NCBI GenBank assembly: GCA_004194705.1
Contig: SADC01001287.1
Location: 62,001-126,000, forward strand
Origin: Ditylenchus dipsaci
Taxonomy: Eukaryota > Nematoda > Chromadorea > Rhabditida > Anguinidae
Direction: 5' to 3'
Length of the DNA stretch: 64,000 nt
The translations under genes and the position numbers were made by a program. This document shows, piece after piece, positions 20,101-30,916 of this stretch (its first letter is position 1; each line of letters opens with the position of its first letter). The notes under the pieces are model-generated. The model made no database searches and had not been told where the DNA came from. It was given only the letters and a program-made list of their open reading frames with translations.

Positions 20101-23100
20101 CTGCCTTCAAGCACTTCTTCTAAAGATTTGAGGCGGTCACCCCGAAGACGGAAGAGGTACTACTGGTTTTACTCCATCTATAGCACTCGAATAGATTTAA
20201 TTTATTTTCAGCCAAAGTGTGGCACAGCAGAGGTACTTTTCAATTGACAGTCGCCTCTCGATGAATGGATACCCCTTCAAGTTCGTTCCACCCTATGGTC
20301 CAAAAAGTTTTTTACATCGATTTTAAAAGCCTTTTGCCAAACCTGATCTGTCTGTCAAGTTGAATAAAACAAACGATTTACCGTATTTTCTCTATTAATA
20401 CCCCACTCTCTAATAAACCCTCACCCCTCGTTTTTGTACTAGGACTTCCGAGATAAGGACACTTTTGATTAACAATTTCAGGATTTTTCGGGAGTTGAAA
20501 AATATTCCCCATGGGGTTTAATAGAGAAACATGTTAAATGTTGTCGGTCATTTTTCCAAAAATATACAATTTTTGCAAGGAATCTTGCCTCTCGGCTGAC
20601 GGTTTCAACTATTTTTAAAAATACTAGGCGAGAGGCGCAAATATTAGTGGAAACATTGAAAGATTTCGGAAAAACGACCGGTAAATTGGTATCCTTACAA
20701 ATTTTCGGACTAGACTGGCGCATCGCATTCGGTAAAAGGTAGGGATAGGACAGAAAACTGAAAAGTTTGAAATGAAAATAGGAACCGACATTTTGAAGAA
20801 CTTCAAAAAAATTCAGTTTTTTCCATATTAACCATTTTAGCTCTATATGCATTTGCACCGACCCCAAAAAAGTATGCCTTAGTCCTCCTTGTTGGTTTTT
20901 TAGAAAAAATGTTTTTTAAAAGTCTCAAAAGGTATAAATTTACACTTTTTAGTCGTTTTAAAGCAAAAAATATTTTTAGTAAAAAATTTCGCAAAAATTA
21001 TTTTGCCTTGGCCCCCCTAGCTGATTCATAAAAAAAATTCTGAAAGAAATCAGCTCTAGAGACCAAGGCGAAAAATTAAAATTTTTTTCAGCAAAACAAA
21101 TTTTTTGCGTGAAAATAATCAAAAATTGTAAATAAACACTTTTTGGAGAAAAAAAAATTTCTAAAGAAATCAACAGGGGGACTAAGACATACTTTTTTTT
21201 GGGTGGACGCAAATGCATACAGAACCACTATTTTTATCCTAAATTTCTGAAATTCATCCCATTTTTCCGGAAATCGTAACAGATAAATCGGATTTCCGTC
21301 CCTTCCCTGGTAAAAAACTTTGAAAACTGATGTGAAAAAAGTTTCGGAACCAGCTAGGGGTCGAACTTGAGAGGTATCTCATTATTAAAAGTCGACTGTA
21401 TGTTTTACAATTTTGAAAAAAATGACTTCAATATTTTTGCCAGATGAATTACCATCCTTGTACCAGGTATTGGGCTCAATTTAAAAAAATATTAAATTAT
21501 TTAACTTAGCAAATCAGTAGCCAACAAACTATTCTCATCCTGCTGTGAATTATATGTGCCCGTAGAATGTTGGTGAATTTTAACAACAAAAATACCGTTT
21601 CAAATATTTTTTTGCAGGCCAGTTTATGTGCACTTACGAAACTGATCAGACCAAGGCCAAGGCGCTTGTAATTTTTTATTTATGTAGGGTGCTCATTGGG
21701 TTGGACCTGTAAAACTGAAAAAAAAACTCAAGAACTATCATAAAAATAAAAAACAACCAAATTTATCAGGTGCGTAGACGTTTGGCGGTTTTGGGAATTT
21801 TTCAAATCGCGCCTTTTTGAACTACAGTCAAACCTGGATACAACACCGCCCCAAGTGAGGATACAACAATAGTGACCGTAAAAACTTAAAAGAACCACGC
21901 AAATTTTTAACATTATTCACACAGACTTTCATCACGTCATGAAAAAGAATGGCACTAGAATTAGTATGAGGTGGCTTGTCTGTTAGTCGTTCTTTAGTTG
22001 TTTTTGTCTGCTTATGAAAGAAAGGAGTAGAAAGGGAGACAGCCGGTTTTTGTATGTTTGCATTTATTTATGTGTTCTCTGCTCTCGCCTATAGGGTTGG
22101 AGCAGTCTTAAAAATTTTGTATTTCCTTGCGCGACCCTAGGGTGGGTTCACTTGACAAATCGGTCCATTTCCGGGGGTGTTATATCGGGATGGTGTTGTA
22201 TTCAGGTTTGACTGTAGTACAACTACGTTTTGTAAGATTTACGAGAACTGTAAAATACCATCAAAACGTAATTTCAGTATTGTGAACCCATCTTTAGAAT
22301 TGCTCGAATGGATTATCTGCTAGAACTCAGGCTGGATTATAGAGAAACTTTTTTAATAATAGAAAATCTTCACACTAAACCACGGAATATTAACTAAGTT
22401 AAATGAATAATGGTTGTATTTTGGTGAATCTGCAGAAAATCTCGGCAAATTCGACAGTGACACCAGAATTCACCAACCCTAGTTATAGCGTTCCTGCGAA
22501 AACTTAGGCCTATTCCGTTTGTTAAATGGCCCCTATAAATACCGGTAACTTTCTATACTACTAGAAGTTAAAACGAAGTTTTAGTTTGAGACGCGTTATA
22601 ATACAACTACAGTAGAAACTGTTATAACGCGCTTCTAGGGACAGACAAAATAATGTCGTCATAACGAGTTGTCGTTACATCGAGTGTCGTTATGACGAGC
22701 GTATCTTTTCAAAATGTAGTAACAACGAGTTTTATCATTCAAAGTTTAACATCATAAAAATTAACCATCAAAATATTTTGTGGTTTTTTCTGATTCAATT
22801 TCTTGAAAAATTCTTCGGTCAGCAAGTCATCCGCCTTGGGCCTATTCTTACAATTGAACGTGAAAGTTGAAAGTGTAAAGTTGAAAGTAGGCGGTAAAAG
22901 TCGGCGGGTGAGGGTAGGTGGTCCGATTTTTTTTCATTTCCAGTCATTTATAGATGCGAATTCCTACTTAGAATAAAAAAATTTGGGAATTTTAGACGAT
23001 TTCATAAAATAATTGGTAAATGTTGACCGTTTTTCAAACCTGAAATGTTAATGCCGGAGTATGCCTAGGAAGTGGTCTCCACGCATCACTAGTGGTGAAT

Positions 23101-26100
23101 TTCTTGAAAGACCTTTCCGTGGTATCAATTTACTCTCAGTGGTTGTAATCTATCTGGATATGGTTTTTTCTGGTGCAAAAAGAATTCTTTTTGGTGCAAA
23201 AAAAATTATTTTGGTGCAAAAAGATTTTATTTTGGTGCAAAAAAAATTTGGTGCAAAAAAGCTCTTTTTTGGTGCAAATTGAATCTTTTTTGGTGCAAAT
23301 ATAATCTTTTTTGGTGCAAAAAGATTTTATTTTGGTGCAATCGCCTTGGTGCAAATTGAATTTTTTTTGGTGCAAATAATTTTCTTTTTGGTGCAAATTG
23401 AATTCTTTCTGAATAATATATTTTTTGCCCGTATAATACTCGTTTTCGCCCATCGCATATTTCTTTTTGCCTGTAGATTTCGAATGACCGTAGAATATTC
23501 GTTTTTGCCCGTAAATTTCTTTTTTTTTTATTTTTCTGCCTGAAGGTTTTAAAATTTTGCGGAAATTCAAATTTTATGGTCAGAAAACGACTTGGTTTGC
23601 TCAGAATCCAACCCCAGAGTGGCCAAGTTGGTTTTTTGGGAATTTATATAAGGGGGAGTAAACTTTTTGCGAAAATTAGATTGCGCGCATCAGAATCCTT
23701 TTTCGATCGGCTCAATCTCTCAGATTCCGGATTCCGCCTTTTAGAAGCACTCAATGAGGGGGGGGGGTATACTTTATGTACGCATCGCCCTAAATCGACA
23801 GTTTTTATCCCGCTAGGCGCACACCTTTCTTTTTTATATTAAGTTTACTGACTTCTAGGGTCAAAACTGTCGAGAAATGGATTGCAATCATTAACAGCAC
23901 TGCTTTGCTGTCAGAAACTGCCTCAATTTCCGAAAAACGTCAGTTCCAGAACAAATTTTGGGGAATTTTGGGGTAACAACAAATTTTGGGGAATCTCGAA
24001 AATTTTGGGTGACAGCCATGGGTGGGAGTGCATGGAATGGGAAATCGTTGGATGTTTTTTGAATTTTAGATTCAACTTCATATTAACTTCTTTCTGTTTG
24101 ATAGCTCAAATGAAAGCCTAGATTTTCGGCCACATTTTGGTATATAAAAAGTGTGACTTGTAGAAGTTAGAAAATTTCAATGTAACTAATCAAAGAAAAC
24201 CCTGAAAACCGTCCATTTTCGGAAATTTAGCCTACTCCAGCCTCAATACAAGCTTCAGTAGGTGTAAAAGCATACTCTTATAATCTTGTTGGATAGTCAG
24301 TTATATAGTTCTTTTTGCACCAAAAAGAAATTTTTTTGCACCAGAAAAAATCCATATCCAATCTATCTCTATATAGTATTTGGGTCTGGTGGGTGGGTGG
24401 GTAAGTTCACACTTTTTAAAAATTATCAAAAACAACTTTTTTTTACTTTGAATATCATTTTAATTTTTATAATGGTGAAAACTAGAGAATGTCAGCTACA
24501 AAATAAACTATTTAAAGTAAAGTTAGAAAAGTGTAAGGGGTCGAACTGGTCCGGACAAGCTCTCAATTCAGTGGTTTTTTAGGTAGACTTTTTCCTATTT
24601 TCTAACTTCAGACCCGATTTTGAGCCACTTTCGGGTGTCATAAGAGTAGGTAGGGTGCCTGGAGCGGCCACGCCCAAAATCCCCCCGCGCCAAAATCCCC
24701 CCGGGCCCAAAATCCCCCGCCCAAAATCCCCCGCCCAAATCCCCCCGCCCAAAATCCCCCGCACCAAAATCCCCGCCCATAATCCCCCGCCTATAATCCC
24801 GCGCCCAAAATCCCCCCCGCACCAAAATCCCCCGCTCATAATCCCCCCGCCTATAATCCCCGCGCCCAAAATCCCCCCGCACCAAATTCATAAAAAGATT
24901 TTTGGAATGCCGCCTTTTTTGCTGGCTTTTTTGCTTCAAAAAAAAATAAGAGCCCATTTTTGTTTGTTTGGTTGTCGTGTAATTTTTTGCTCCGATTTTT
25001 ATTGTTATTATGTTTCAGGAATTCTCGCAATGGAGCGCTTTGTCAAGTCAATTTGGTGCGCTCAGTCAAGTTCTTGGGATATCCAACGTCTTATGCAAAT
25101 CTGCCAACTCCGTGCGTCAGCCAGCTCCAATCGCCCGCCGCTCTAGTTGTTCAAGTCGTCGAAGAGGCAGTGCAGGAAAACAGTGATGAGGAGACTACTA
25201 CAGCAGTGAAGAAGAGCCAGCAGTCAACGTGTTGGTCCATCAGACTTGCAGAGTTTCGCCGTCAAGTAATTTTAATTATATCAATTAGCAATCTATATAT
25301 ATATTTTTAGAATTTTGTCACTTTGATCGACTCGCAGAAAACAACAAGAAAGCTGAATACGATGGATTCCTTTTCGTCAAGCCGAAACTGAGCAAACCAA
25401 TGGTGCAAAAGCAGTTCTGGATTGTGACAACGCCAAGTCAAGCGATGGAGGATGCCGGGCTCGTCTGCACACGCTGGTGGAAGGAGATCAAGAATCTCAT
25501 CGATCATCTAAAAACTTCTCGATGTGGATCATCCGTCACTTGGTCGCTTTCTCGAAGAACTCAAGAAATCCAGAAACTGTAACACACGCCTATGAGCAAT
25601 GCATTGCGGACACTGCAAGCGCCAAGAAAGAGAAAAGATCTATCTGGATGCAGACAAAAAATCTTGAGCACTGGTTCTGCTGTTTGAAAGAATGAAATCC
25701 ATTGAATTTTCAGGGGCTGGGAATTCATGGATGGTAATCATTGCCTTTCATTCTCCGTTAATCTCTCAATTGTTTCCATAAAATTGGAATGATTAGTACA
25801 GTCCACTGGAATTTTGGTGGGGGGATTTTGGTGCAATTTACCAGGGGATTTGCCAGTGGAATGCCGGGGGGATTTTTGACTTATTTTGTATTCCAGTGGC
25901 AATTTTTATCCGTATCGTAGTTGACACTAAAACTAATGTTATTTTACCTTTTTTATACCAGGAATGTATTTTTTATCACCTAGCTGTTTGTTGAAGTATT
26001 ATTTGTCCTCTTTAAAAAAATAATACAGTAGACGCTCGATTTAAGGACACACAATTTTGTTGGTTTGGTTTTCAAATAAATAAAAATCGATATATGGACG

Positions 26101-28146
26101 CGGCGTAGGGGCGTTTGGCCCCTTTTTTCCGTTTGTGGAAAAAAGGCCAAATGACTTACGTAAGTCGTTTGGCCCTTTTTTCCACAAATGGAAAAAAGGG
26201 GCCTAAAGGTTACGACCCATGGACGCTCGATGCAAGGACAGCTCGATTTAAGGACAGCGTTTGCCCGTCCCCAGGCTGTCCTTAAATCGAGCGTCGACTG
26301 TATATTTTTTATCATGGAAAGTCTAGCACAATTTTCGTTACAATCCTGAGTTATACATGATTTTTATGATTTTGTTATTAGCATACAGCGAAAAATTAAA
26401 ACCCTTTTTAACAAATATAATTTCGTTTCTGAGATTCATACTCCCATAATTCCCATTAAATATAAAATTGCTAAAGTCAGTCGAATAATATCTCCTGCTG
26501 TTGTACTTGTTAATTCTTCAATTTCACTAGTTATATCACTTGATTGCATTCATCCACACCAATAAAGCACATTCAATAACGAAAGACTCATTATTTCAAA
26601 AATTGAGTATATAGGCGTCTAATAACCTCTATACATTAAAACGACATGTTGGCTCAGTGGGTAGTGGCTCAGGGTCTTACCACTCGGGTGGTCGGTTCGA
26701 ATCCGGACAGTGGCAGGTATACTTTTTTTCCAGTGGAATACCACCTCGATTCCAGTGGTATACCACCTCCATTCCAGTGGAATACCACCTAAATTCCATT
26801 GAAATCCCACCTTATTGCCACTGGAACACCACCGAATTCCCTCACGCATCCGATGCACTCCCACTGGTGATTTGGTGGTGAACCAGTAGGAATTAGGTGG
26901 GATCCCACTGGAATTTTTTATCCGTGCAATGCTGGTATTCCTAGGAGGTTGAGTAATCCACTTTTGGCTACCAGAATAGGTTGAGTTGAAACGCATCCAT
27001 TTGCTTGAAGTTGGCTTCGAATTGACCATCGAAGTTGCAACTAGAGCCATTGAAGAGTCGACCTTGGACATTGCTTGGCGAGAGAGCTGGGGGAACCAAT
27101 TGTTCTGTATGCGTCTTGGGTGATAGTAGATACTCAGCAGCAGTATCCAGGATGAAGGAGACGACTTGGCCATTGACTGAGATGTGGGAGTTGATGAAGG
27201 AAGAGGGCCCACTGATGCTATTGATTTGGACGGAAGGTACCAAAAGGGAATTCACTTTTCGAAATGGCTTTCGGGATGGGTGTGAATCGTGGCGAGACAA
27301 ATGATTCAAACAGACAACACAACAGAAAGTCAATTATTATACATGATATATATCTCGAAGAATGCAAGTGGAGCAAAAAAATATTTGCAGCAAAAAAAAG
27401 CCTTTTTGTAGCAAATAAAAGTCTTTTTGCAGCAAATCAAATTTGCAGCAGAAAAAGTCCTTTCGGAGCGAGAAAAAGTATGTTTGCAGCACGGAAAAGC
27501 TTTGCCCGTTTTAATTTCTTAACTCAACCCGGAAAAAATCATTGCATAATTATTTGCAGCTGACTGCAATGAGCCGATCCAAGTGCAGTTTTAAGGTATC
27601 AAATGTTTGTCATTGTTAATTGAGGGACTAAACATGTATATTTGCAGTACCTATCCTCCATACTCTACTGTGGTAGGTTCAAAATTTATATTTGAAAAAT
27701 AAAATCAAAAATGTCATTTGCACATTTAGCTTCTCAAAACCGGTAAGTCGCAAAAGTCAATAGTAACTGCAGTTACACACCCTTCCTTATAGCGATAACC
27801 GCCAATGCTGCCAAGACCTAGACTTGAATGCCAGTCAATTGATGGTAAGTTAATCACCAAGAATCCTTACATTCAACTACTAAACTCTTTTAACTCAGGT
27901 TGGGTCTCGATGCCTCCGGATGTGTGATCCATCGGGTATATAATAAAAAAAACAATAATGTTATTGATGAATATCAATTCATTTTGCAGGTATTTCCCTC
28001 GGCAAAATTACGAAAGAAGATGTAAGAAGAGAATGTCAATGACAGTGCCAATTTTTTTCTACTGATGGATAAGGTTTTAGGTCACATGCCTATTCAATTG
28101 GAATGTAATGATGTATTGCCATCATAGTGGGATACGTGAGATGTAA
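17171..28146 (+). CDS. Secreted cysteine-rich DB-module protein with a 10 kb intron
   Basis: Nine exons (17171-17294, 17387-17427, 27560-27595, 27648-27672, 27730-27742, 27793-27844, 27899-27935, 27990-28021, 28081-28146) total 426 nt and stay in frame for 141 residues. The start gives a signal peptide (hydrophobic core to about residue 24, ending SAA). The mature part has CANIPISECCKQTW, then CSFKYLSSILYCASQNRDN, RQCCQDLDLNASQL, GSRCLRMCDPSG and TCLFNWNVMMYCHHSG. This C...CC...C...CC...C...C...C pattern is that of the nematode DB module, whose biochemical role is not known; an extracellular location is inferred. Exon 5 is only 13 nt. Intron 2 (17428-27559) is about 10.1 kb and full of elements. 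AATAAA at 28201. Exons 3-9 are well supported. The join of exons 1-2 to them rests on phase and on the cysteine pattern, so two separate gene pieces remain possible. Confidence 0.7.
17803..18757. mobile_element. Foldback element with GGTGAATTCGTCAAC arms
   Basis: The left arm has about five tandem units of GGTGAATTCGTCAAC (17803-17880). The right end has the inverse, GTTGACGAATTCACC, twice (18720-18757). The interior includes a tRNA-like piece (18018-18062, CAGGTTCGAGTCCCGTTGG) and a degenerate ACCACCTAGGTACC minisatellite (18365-18600). It lies in intron 2 of the DB gene. Confidence 0.7.
18895..19797. mobile_element. Truncated inverted copy of the 7623-8746 hAT-like element
   Basis: Reverse-complement match to 7623-8510 or so, ending in GGCGCCGGAACAACACTG at 19797. 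It includes the nested TA palindrome at 19022-19361. The second GC-rich subterminal block and its TIR are missing on the left. The two copies differ by scattered substitutions. Confidence 0.85.
19993..20247 (+). other. Open frame of unknown nature in the DB intron
   Basis: A frame of 84 codons with an arginine-rich part (SKDLRRSPRRRKR), preceded by TTTTTGCAG and followed by a GT...TTTTCAG interval. It resembles an exon of a short-intron gene, but no family is recognised, and the right edge runs into a TIR-like sequence (ACAGTCGCCTCTCGA, 20250). It may be a gene scrap carried with an element. Confidence 0.25.
20381..20530. mobile_element. Small CCGTATTT-family MITE
   Basis: The left end TA-CCGTATTTTCTCTATTAA is matched weakly by TTTAATAGAGAAACATG at the right. 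The right terminus is degenerate. Confidence 0.4.
20838..21222. repeat. Palindrome with CCTTGGTCCCC-type core words
   Basis: Left TATGCATTTGCACCGACCCC and ATGCCTTAGTCCTCC mirror right GGGGGACTAAGACAT and GGTGGACGCAAATGCATA. The centre (about 21030) contains TTGCCTTGGCCCCCC and GAGACCAAGGCG. Confidence 0.75.
21825..22214. mobile_element. TA-flanked MITE with CAGTCAAACCTGG ends
   Basis: TA-CAGTCAAACCTGGATACAAC at the left and its complement GTTGTATTCAGGTTTGACTG-TA at the right. The inner part shows no coding sequence. Ends resemble Tc1-type termini. Confidence 0.85.
23145..24370. mobile_element. Foldback element with GGTGCAAAAA-repeat arms
   Basis: The left arm (23160-23400) has about 12 units of TTTTTGGTGCAAAA. 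The right arm (24296-24370) has TTTTTGCACCAAAAAG and CACCAGAAAAAATCCATATCC, the inverse of GGATATGGTTTTTTCTGGTG at 23157. The interior (23576-23780) is half of the palindrome family seen complete at 45400-46080. Confidence 0.75.
24655..25870. mobile_element. Foldback-like element with CCCCGCCCAAAATC arms and an internal ORF cluster
   Basis: The left arm (24655-24890) has about 14 units of CCCCCGCCCAAAATCC. The right side (25805-25870) has the inverse type, GGGGGGATTTTGGTG. In between, 24960-25695 is less repetitive and carries overlapping open frames with one likely intron (about 25266-25310). Confidence 0.6.
25013..25695 (+). other. Unidentified ORF cluster inside the CCCCGCCC element
   Basis: Frames such as VQVVEEAVQENSDEETTTAV plus KSQQSTCWSIRLAEFRRQ, then FDRLAENNKKAEYDGFLFV and KPKLSKPMVQKQFW, read like protein. 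They change frame at about 25310 and about 25425. A GTAATT...TTTTTAG interval at 25266-25310 could be an intron. No family is recognised. Its position between repeat arms suggests either element-encoded or captured sequence, probably decayed. Confidence 0.3.
26026..26300. mobile_element. TA-flanked MITE with CAGTAGACGCTCG ends
   Basis: TA-CAGTAGACGCTCGATTTAAG and the complement ending GAGCGTCGACTG-TA. An inner palindrome (GGCCCCTTTTTTCCGTTTGT and inverse) surrounds CTTACGTAAG. The termini resemble those of the 430-2768, 54613-55163 and 60118-60270 elements. Confidence 0.85.
26643..26716 (+). repeat. tRNA-like sequence (A and B boxes)
   Basis: TTGGCTCAGTGGGTAGTGGC (A-box-like) and GTCGGTTCGAATCCGGAC (B box in a near-complete T-arm stem) with tRNA-like spacing, followed by a T run. 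The acceptor stem does not pair, so it is scored as tRNA-derived, not as a tRNA gene. Confidence 0.5.
26720..26915. repeat. Degenerate CCAGTGGAATACCACC minisatellite
   Basis: About nine units of TTCCAGTGGAATACCACCT, directly after the tRNA-like sequence. Similar words (CAGTGGAATGCC) occur at 25850-25900. The long minus-strand frame over it is a repeat translation. Confidence 0.7.
26968..27333 (-). pseudogene. Retrotransposon aspartic-protease fragment
   Basis: The minus-strand frame contains NSHISVNGQVVSFILDTAAE followed by a hydrophobic LxP pattern, which fits the flap-proximal start of a retropepsin-like domain. The active-site motif is DTAA, not DT/SGA. No gag, reverse transcriptase or long terminal repeats are seen nearby. 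It is an isolated fragment of an LTR-type retroelement or a domesticated relative. Confidence 0.45.
27372..27505. repeat. TTTTTGCAGCAAA-type tandem array
   Basis: Seven or so units of TTTTTGCAGCAAA with variation. It is one-sided: no inverse array is seen close by, so it may be the remaining arm of a foldback element just upstream of DB exon 3. Confidence 0.55.
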
Positions 28147-28200
28147 AACAGAAGACATTCTTAACAGTAAACAATATATTACAGTCCAAGTTTACCGGCT

Positions 28201-28206
28201 AATAAA
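28201..28206 (+). promoter_or_regulatory. Polyadenylation signal of the DB-module gene
   Basis: AATAAA 55 bases after the DB stop codon and 70 bases before the hAT element. Confidence 0.5.
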
Positions 28207-28277
28207 TTTCATGCTAATAATATTTTTTTCATAAAAACCAGAGTCTTTACTTCTTTACTACATTAAAGGTGCATACT

Positions 28278-30908
28278 CAGGGCTCCCAAATGGGTTGATT
28301 AATCAGAAAAGGGTTGATTTTAGCAGGTCAAATCTGATGATTTTTAAAAAGGTTGATTTATCAGAAAAGGGTTGATTTTGAAAAAAGAAGGTTGATTTGT
28401 CTGATTTCTGCAAAAAGAAATAAAAACTTGTCAAATTTTCGAATTCCAGCCAACATTTTATTCAAAATTTCGCCTGCGGCGCAATTTCTTTCAAATTCTT
28501 TTTTCTCTTTTTTTCTTTATTCTTTTGTTCTTCTGTATTTTGCTCGTTCAATAGTGTTGTGTTTCTTTTTAGAAAGATGCCTCCTCACGCAAAGCACGAG
28601 TACAAAGCGCAATATGAAAAAGAGTTCAAAGGGATCCGCAAAGGAAAAGACGACTATCACGCTTTTTGCATCCCGTGCAAAGATGAAATCAACCTGACGT
28701 CGATGGGCAAAGCCGCAATTCGGGTGCACCAGGAGAAGCAGAAGCACAAGGAAAACGCCAAGGCCACCGGATCTACAAGGTTTCTTTTGCTTGGATATTT
28801 TTTATTATTTAATCTTTTCAGAGCTCTCTCCAACTTCCTACCAAGCCGAACTGCGCCGACTGCAATCGATGACAAAACTGCCGCTGCCGAAGGAGCCTGG
28901 GCTTTCCATGTCGCAACTCACAATCAAGCATTCTCTTCAACTGACTGTTGCTCGTCTGATGCTCTTTTCCGCACGATGTTCTCTGACTCTCAGGTGGCTA
29001 AGAAGTTCGGATGTGGGCAGATGAAAACCAAAGCAATTATAACAGGTTTCTTTCTTCTTTTGATTTTCTTGTTACTTTTTGATCTTTAGGTGTGATGGCG
29101 CCGTATTCCGTCCAATGTCTGCTTAAGGAACTGGGGGCTCAGCCATACTCTATCTCGACCGATGCTTCAAATCACAAGGAGATCAAGTTGTTTCCGCTCG
29201 TTATCAGGTTGGTTTTCCTTTTTAACTTTGTTATTGATAATCGTTGCAGATTCTTCACCGCTGACAAGGGAGTTCAAGTCCGCCTGCTCGACATGAAGGA
29301 TTTGCCAGGTGAGGATTCGCAACTCGTCGCCGACTTTATTGCTCAAATTCTGGACAAGCATGGTCTGAAGTGGCAGAATCTCGTCTCGTTTTGCGCCGAC
29401 AACGCTCCCGTAAACTTTGGAGGACCGAGAATGCAAGGACCGAACAATGTCTTCAAGAAGTTGCTCCTCAAGAAGAAGAATCTTATTCCAGTTGGATGCC
29501 CTGCTCACGTCTTCCACAATGCCGCTCAGAAAGGTGCAGATCGTCTTCCGTTGGATATCGAAACCGTCATCTTCAAACTGGCAAGCTATTTCAAAGGATC
29601 GACAAGTCGGCATGAGCAGTTCAAGGATGTTTGCGAGTTTCTCGAGGTTTGAAGTTCATTTTGAATCGGATTGACTTTGCATTTTTTAGACCAAATATGA
29701 GACAATTCCGACGCATGGTCCGACTCGATGGCTGACGCTGGGCAAAGTGATCAACAAGATTCTAAAGCTGTGGGAGCCACTGACTGCGCTATTCGGATTC
29801 GCCAACAAGCCGCCGCTATACCTCGAGAAGTTCTTCGCGTCGGAGGAATCACTTTCGGTTCTGCAGTTTCTCCAGAGTGTTCTGGGCGTCTTCGAGAAAC
29901 CTTTGCTTCAGCTTCAGGTTTCGTTGCTTTCTTTTACTTGTTTATATTGTCCTGTTTTCAGAAATCAACAGCACTCTTGCCAGAACTGGTAGAAATCGTC
30001 AATTCTTTCAAGCAGATGGTGGTGGAACGGAAGGCGAAGGAATTCTTCGGAGCAACAACGGCAACTTCTCTCGAGCGTTTGGACATGGAAGTGAAGGAAA
30101 GGCTGAGCGCGAGTTTCCAGGTTGACTTTTGTTTAAGTCAGCTTTTGTAACTCCTTCCTTCAGGATTTCTACACGACGGTCATCGCCTACATTGACAAGT
30201 GGATCCACGTGGAGTTCTTGCCGACCAACATCTCGTGGATCATGCTGAAGGAGAACAACATCGAATACACGGAAGCAGTGGAGCTGGCAAAGCAAGTGGC
30301 GCCCGAAATCGCGGTCAATGATGAGCTTTTCAACGAGGTGGTGGAAGTCAATCGAATGCTGCGTCAAATCCCAGAGGATGTCTTCGAAGTCTATCAAGCG
30401 GAAACGAAGTGGCAAAAGATCTTCAAGGTAAGCGAGATTTTCGTTACAAAAATTTTGTAGATTTCTTAACATTTACTAAGTAAATTTACTTTTAGGACAA
30501 CGACTCTCTCCCGAATCTCTATCGTCTGGTCAGCATCATCTTCTCAATTCAGTTGGCGAATGCGTTCGTCGAGCGGGTATTCTCTTTGTGCAAGGCGCAA
30601 TGGACTGATACAAGGAACTCGCTGCAAGTCGAAACTGTCAAGGCTCTTCTCCAAGTGCGTGTTAATTTCGATATGGACTGCGCCAGTGTCTACAATTTGC
30701 TGATGAAGGAAGAAACTTTACGAAGGAAATTCAAGGAGGAGAGAAATGGGAGTGATAAATGTTTATGTTATTGATTGATGTAAAAAATGTAGAAATAAAA
30801 TGCTTTGTACGATTGATTTGTCGTTGCGTAAAAAATCTGATTTTGATCCCAAAATCTGATTTTTTGTGTAATTTGTCTGATTTTTGAAATTTTGAGTTGG
30901 GAGCCCTG
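28278..30908 (+). mobile_element. Apparently complete autonomous hAT transposon
   Basis: Termini CAGGGCTCCCAA...TTGGGAGCCCTG are perfect 12-bp inverted repeats, flanked by the 8-bp duplication TGCATACT (28270-28277 and 30909-30916). Subterminal regions carry repeated motifs: GGGTTGATTT/ATCAG words on the left and AAAATCTGATTTTT words on the right. These are the usual transposase-binding arrangement in hAT elements (inference). The body holds one eight-exon transposase gene without stops or frameshifts, so the element may be recent or still active. Confidence 0.93.
28577..30774 (+). CDS. hAT transposase, eight exons, intact
   Basis: Exons 28577-28779, 28822-29045, 29090-29207, 29250-29646, 29690-29917, 29962-30120, 30164-30427 and 30496-30774 sum to 1872 nt, giving 623 residues in frame. 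An N-terminal BED-like finger (HAFCIPCKDEINLTSMGKAA then HQEKQKH, about residues 30-58) should bind DNA. The RNase-H-like core shows the conserved acidic segments SISTDASNHKEIKLFP and LVSFCADNAPVNFGG, with CPAHVFHNA. The C-terminal hATC dimerisation region reads LVSIIFSIQLANAFVERVFS followed by K-x-QWTDTRNSLQVETVKALL. Introns are 42-68 bp. Start ATG 28577 is the first in frame after the left subterminal repeats. The protein would cut and rejoin the element at its TIRs. The catalytic glutamate was not assigned with certainty. Confidence 0.9.
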
Positions 30909-30916
30909 TGCATACT

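Noticed and set aside
23136..23570. 144-codon minus-strand frame
   Set aside because: Composed of translated GGTGCAAAAA repeats (repeating CTKK-like residues).
24579..24957. Glycine-rich minus-strand frames and proline-rich plus-strand frame
   Set aside because: All arise from the CCCCGCCCAAAATC array in the element arm.
26643..26716. Functional tRNA gene
   Set aside because: A and B boxes are good, but the acceptor stem does not pair and the anticodon arm is unclear; recorded as tRNA-like only.
29167..29613. 148-codon minus-strand ORF
   Set aside because: Shadow of transposase exon 4 of the hAT element.
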